A stretch of DNA of 38,160 bases from NCBI RefSeq assembly GCF_013432195.1, contig NZ_JACCDB010000003.1, positions 255,001 through 293,160 of the forward strand, given 5' to 3'. A model generated the notes under the pieces. That model was not told the DNA's origin and ran no database searches. It worked only from the letters and a program-made list of their open reading frames with translations. Below are positions 36,226 to 38,160 of this stretch, one piece after another. Position 1 is the first letter of the stretch, and the number at the start of each line of letters is the position of its first letter. A program made the translations under genes and the position numbers. The stretch comes from Tepidicella baoligensis (GTDB lineage: Bacteria; Pseudomonadota; Gammaproteobacteria; Burkholderiales; Burkholderiaceae_C).

Positions 36226-36723
36226 ATGCATACAGCACGTCAATCATGCAAAGGCTGGGTCGCCGCTTGCGGCGCCCTGTGGCTGGCCTCGGCAGCCTGG
36301 GCCGCGAAACCGGAGGGCGGGCCGCCTGGCCTCACGCAGCAGCCCGTCAAAACGCCGGGGACGGGCGTTTCCGGGTCCGTGGAGATCGGGGGCGCTTCTG
36401 CCAACGTCCACATCCGGTTCGGAGAATCGCAGCGTCGCGCGGTGCGAGAGTACTATGGCCCGCTGTTGCGGATTGGGCACTGTCCGCCCGGTTTGGCCAA
36501 GAAAAACAACGGCTGCCAGCCGCCCGGCTTGGCCAAGGCGTGGCGTATCGGCCAGCCATTGCCGAGCGGGGTGGTGGTGTACCCCTTGCCCCGCGACCTG
36601 GAGATCCGCATGGGCACCCCGCCGGCGGGCTACCGCTACGTGCGCGTGGCGGCCGACATCCTGCTCATCGCCATCGGCACGAGCATGGTGGTCGACGCGA
36701 TCGAAGACCTGGCCCGGCTCTGA
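36226..36723 (+). CDS. CigR/RcnB-like secreted or membrane-anchored protein
   Basis: A 165-aa protein with a signal peptide (about 1-26, ending AAWA). It contains a short tandem PPGLAKK / PPGLAKA around HCPPGLAKKNNGCQPPGLAK, then WRIGQPLP and GYRYVRVAADILLIAIGTSM, a hydrophobic end segment. This layout matches RcnB/CigR-like proteins; CigR modulates virulence regulation in Salmonella and RcnB affects nickel/cobalt homeostasis. Here the role is unknown. AAGGAGG lies 9 nt before the ATG. It stands alone between the divergent gor and the convergent uvrA (19-nt gap). Two cysteines flank the repeat and might form a disulfide. Confidence 0.78.
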   Translation: MHTARQSCKGWVAACGALWLASAAWAAKPEGGPPGLTQQPVKTPGTGVSGSVEIGGASANVHIRFGESQRRAVREYYGPLLRIGHCPPGLAKKNNGCQPPGLAKAWRIGQPLPSGVVVYPLPRDLEIRMGTPPAGYRYVRVAADILLIAIGTSMVVDAIEDLARL

Positions 36724-36742
36724 TGTCCAAGCCGGCTTCGCA

Positions 36743-38160
36743 TCACAGGGCCAGCACCCGCCGCAAGTAGCGACCCGTGTGACTCTCGGGGTGGGCGGCC
36801 ACGGTCTCCGGGGTGCCGCAGGCCACCACGGTGCCGCCGCCCGAGCCGCCTTCGGGACCCATGTCGATGATCCAGTCGGCGGTTTTGATCACGTCCAGGT
36901 TGTGCTCGATGACGACGATGGTGTTGCCCGCATCGCGCAACTGGTGCAGCACCTTGAGCAACAGTTCGATGTCGGCGAAGTGCAGGCCCGTGGTGGGCTC
37001 GTCCAGGATGTAGAGCGTGCGGCCGGTGTCGCGCTTGCTCAGTTCCTGGGCCAGCTTCACGCGCTGCGCCTCGCCGCCCGAGAGTGTGGTGGCGCTCTGG
37101 CCCAGGCGGATGTAGGACAGCCCCACGTCCAGCAGGGTCTGCAGCTTGCGTTGCAACGTGGGCACGGCGTGGAAGAAGGCGTGCGCCTGCTCCACCGTCA
37201 GATCCAGGATTTGCGCAATGTTTTTGCCCTTGTATTGCACTTCCAGCGTTTCGCGGTTGTAGCGCTGGCCGTGGCACACGTCGCAGGGCACGTACACATC
37301 GGGCAGGAAGTGCATCTCCACTTTCACCACGCCGTCGCCCTGACAGGCCTCGCAGCGGCCCCCGCCAGCCGATGACGACACGTTGAAGCTGAAGCGCCCC
37401 GGCCCGTAGCCGCGTTCGCGGGCTGTCGGCACCTCGGCCATCAGTTCACGTATGCCCGTGAACAGGCCGGTGTAAGTGGCCGGGTTGCTGCGCGGGGTGC
37501 GTCCGATCGGGCTCTGGTCCACGTTGATGACCTTGTCGAAATGCTCCAGCCCTTCGATGGCTTCATGCGGTTCGGGCTCGTCGTGGCTGCGGTAGAGGTG
37601 GCGGGCCACGGCGCGGTAGAGTGTGTCGTTGACCAGGGTGGATTTGCCCGAACCGCTGACGCCCGTGACGCAGGTGAACAGCCCGACGGGGAAGTCCACC
37701 GTCACGTGTCGCAGATTGTGACCATGTGCGCCCACCACGCGCAGGGTCTGCGGGCCGCTGGCGCTGGAAGCCGCAGCCGCTGGGGGCGCAGCCCAGGCGC
37801 GGGCTTTCGCCCCCTGGCGGGTGAGTGCTGGCGCCTCGGCAGCTTTTCCAGGCAACCAAGGCGTGCGTCGCTTGGGCACCGGGATCGTTCGAGCGCCACT
37901 GAGGTATTGCCCAGTCAGTGAGTGGGGGTTGGCCATCACCGCCGCAGGGGTTCCTTGCGCCATCACGCGGCCACCGTGCACACCGGCACCGGGGCCCATG
38001 TCGATCACATGGTCGGCGGCGCGAATCATGTCCTCGTCGTGCTCCACCACCAGGACACTGTTGCCCAGGTCGCGCAGGTGTTTGAGGGTGTCGATCAGCC
38101 GGTCGTTGTCGCGCTGGTGCAATCCGATGCTGGGCTCATCGAGCACGTACATCACCCCGG
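36743..38160 (-). CDS. uvrA: Excinuclease ABC subunit A, C-terminal half (partial)
   Basis: The visible part covers about 470 residues and runs off the end of the window, so the N-terminal half lies beyond. UvrA recognises DNA damage with UvrB in nucleotide excision repair. It contains the end of the first ATPase domain ([17 protein letters not shown]), then the second domain with Walker A GVSGSGKS, the zinc-finger cysteines CEAC...CDVC, signature [12 protein letters not shown] and Walker [13 protein letters not shown]. An alanine-rich insertion (about 35 residues, containing [15 protein letters not shown]) lies between the two ATPase halves and is absent from E. coli UvrA. Confidence is high for identity. 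Confidence 0.95.
   Translation of the reverse strand, partial: GVMYVLDEPSIGLHQRDNDRLIDTLKHLRDLGNSVLVVEHDEDMIRAADHVIDMGPGAGVHGGRVMAQGTPAAVMANPHSLTGQYLSGARTIPVPKRRTPWLPGKAAEAPALTRQGAKARAWAAPPAAAASSASGPQTLRVVGAHGHNLRHVTVDFPVGLFTCVTGVSGSGKSTLVNDTLYRAVARHLYRSHDEPEPHEAIEGLEHFDKVINVDQSPIGRTPRSNPATYTGLFTGIRELMAEVPTARERGYGPGRFSFNVSSSAGGGRCEACQGDGVVKVEMHFLPDVYVPCDVCHGQRYNRETLEVQYKGKNIAQILDLTVEQAHAFFHAVPTLQRKLQTLLDVGLSYIRLGQSATTLSGGEAQRVKLAQELSKRDTGRTLYILDEPTTGLHFADIELLLKVLHQLRDAGNTIVVIEHNLDVIKTADWIIDMGPEGGSGGGTVVACGTPETVAAHPESHTGRYLRRVLAL

Overview
The window reads as ordinary chromosome of a high-GC betaproteobacterium, most likely order Burkholderiales (Comamonadaceae-like). This is inferred from the rRNA, a split MetH, a tripartite-tricarboxylate (Bug-type) receptor, a DUF1840 protein and a branched-chain-type ABC transporter operon mixed with CoA ligases. 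I see no phage, transposon, CRISPR array or obvious genomic island. Coding density is high and the genes are tightly packed.

Layout. (1) 1-3149: the 3' part of an rrn operon, with 23S rRNA (about 50 nt missing at its 5' end), 5S rRNA and a strong intrinsic terminator. (2) 3163-5952, plus strand: the homocysteine-methyltransferase part of a split MetH, a GGDEF diguanylate cyclase and a MinD/FlhG-like ATPase. (3) 5980-10218, minus strand: a MarR-led operon for activating and beta-oxidising an aromatic or related carboxylic acid (MarR, crotonase-fold enzyme, acyl-CoA dehydrogenase, benzoate/2-aminobenzoate-type CoA ligase). A DUF1840 gene is divergent from it, with an FNR-like box in the shared upstream region. 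(4) 10942-20482, minus strand: a long operon of FadD-like ligase, LivG, LivH, LivM, LivK, LivF and a PaaK-like ligase, then a Bug-type solute receptor closed by a terminator. The two blocks together suggest uptake of an organic acid, CoA activation and breakdown. (5) 20641-24337, plus strand: a Crp-family regulator divergent from the transport operon, an RluF-type pseudouridine synthase whose predicted 23S target lies in this same window, and htpG behind a good sigma-32 promoter. (6) 24341-25957, minus strand: an SrkA/YihE-like stress kinase followed by a small P-loop protein with a damaged Walker A motif. (7) 26000-30393, plus strand: a methyltransferase, a Kef/CPA2-like membrane protein, a YbdK-type glutamate-cysteine ligase and a class V aminotransferase. 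(8) 30400-38160: a NodIJ-type ABC exporter, psd, AMP nucleosidase, glutathione reductase, a CigR/RcnB-like secreted protein and the C-terminal half of UvrA running off the window.

The points most worth a second look are modest. They are the domesticated NadR/T4-like P-loop protein with a broken Walker A, three consecutive hairpins between livK and livF, a PaaK homologue with a rewritten ATP-binding loop, a crotonase lacking both hydratase glutamates, a Kef-like protein lacking the usual transport aspartate, and several regulatory motifs. I did not find a clear case for a wholly new multi-gene system. All long open frames opposite the real genes look like GC-driven shadows.
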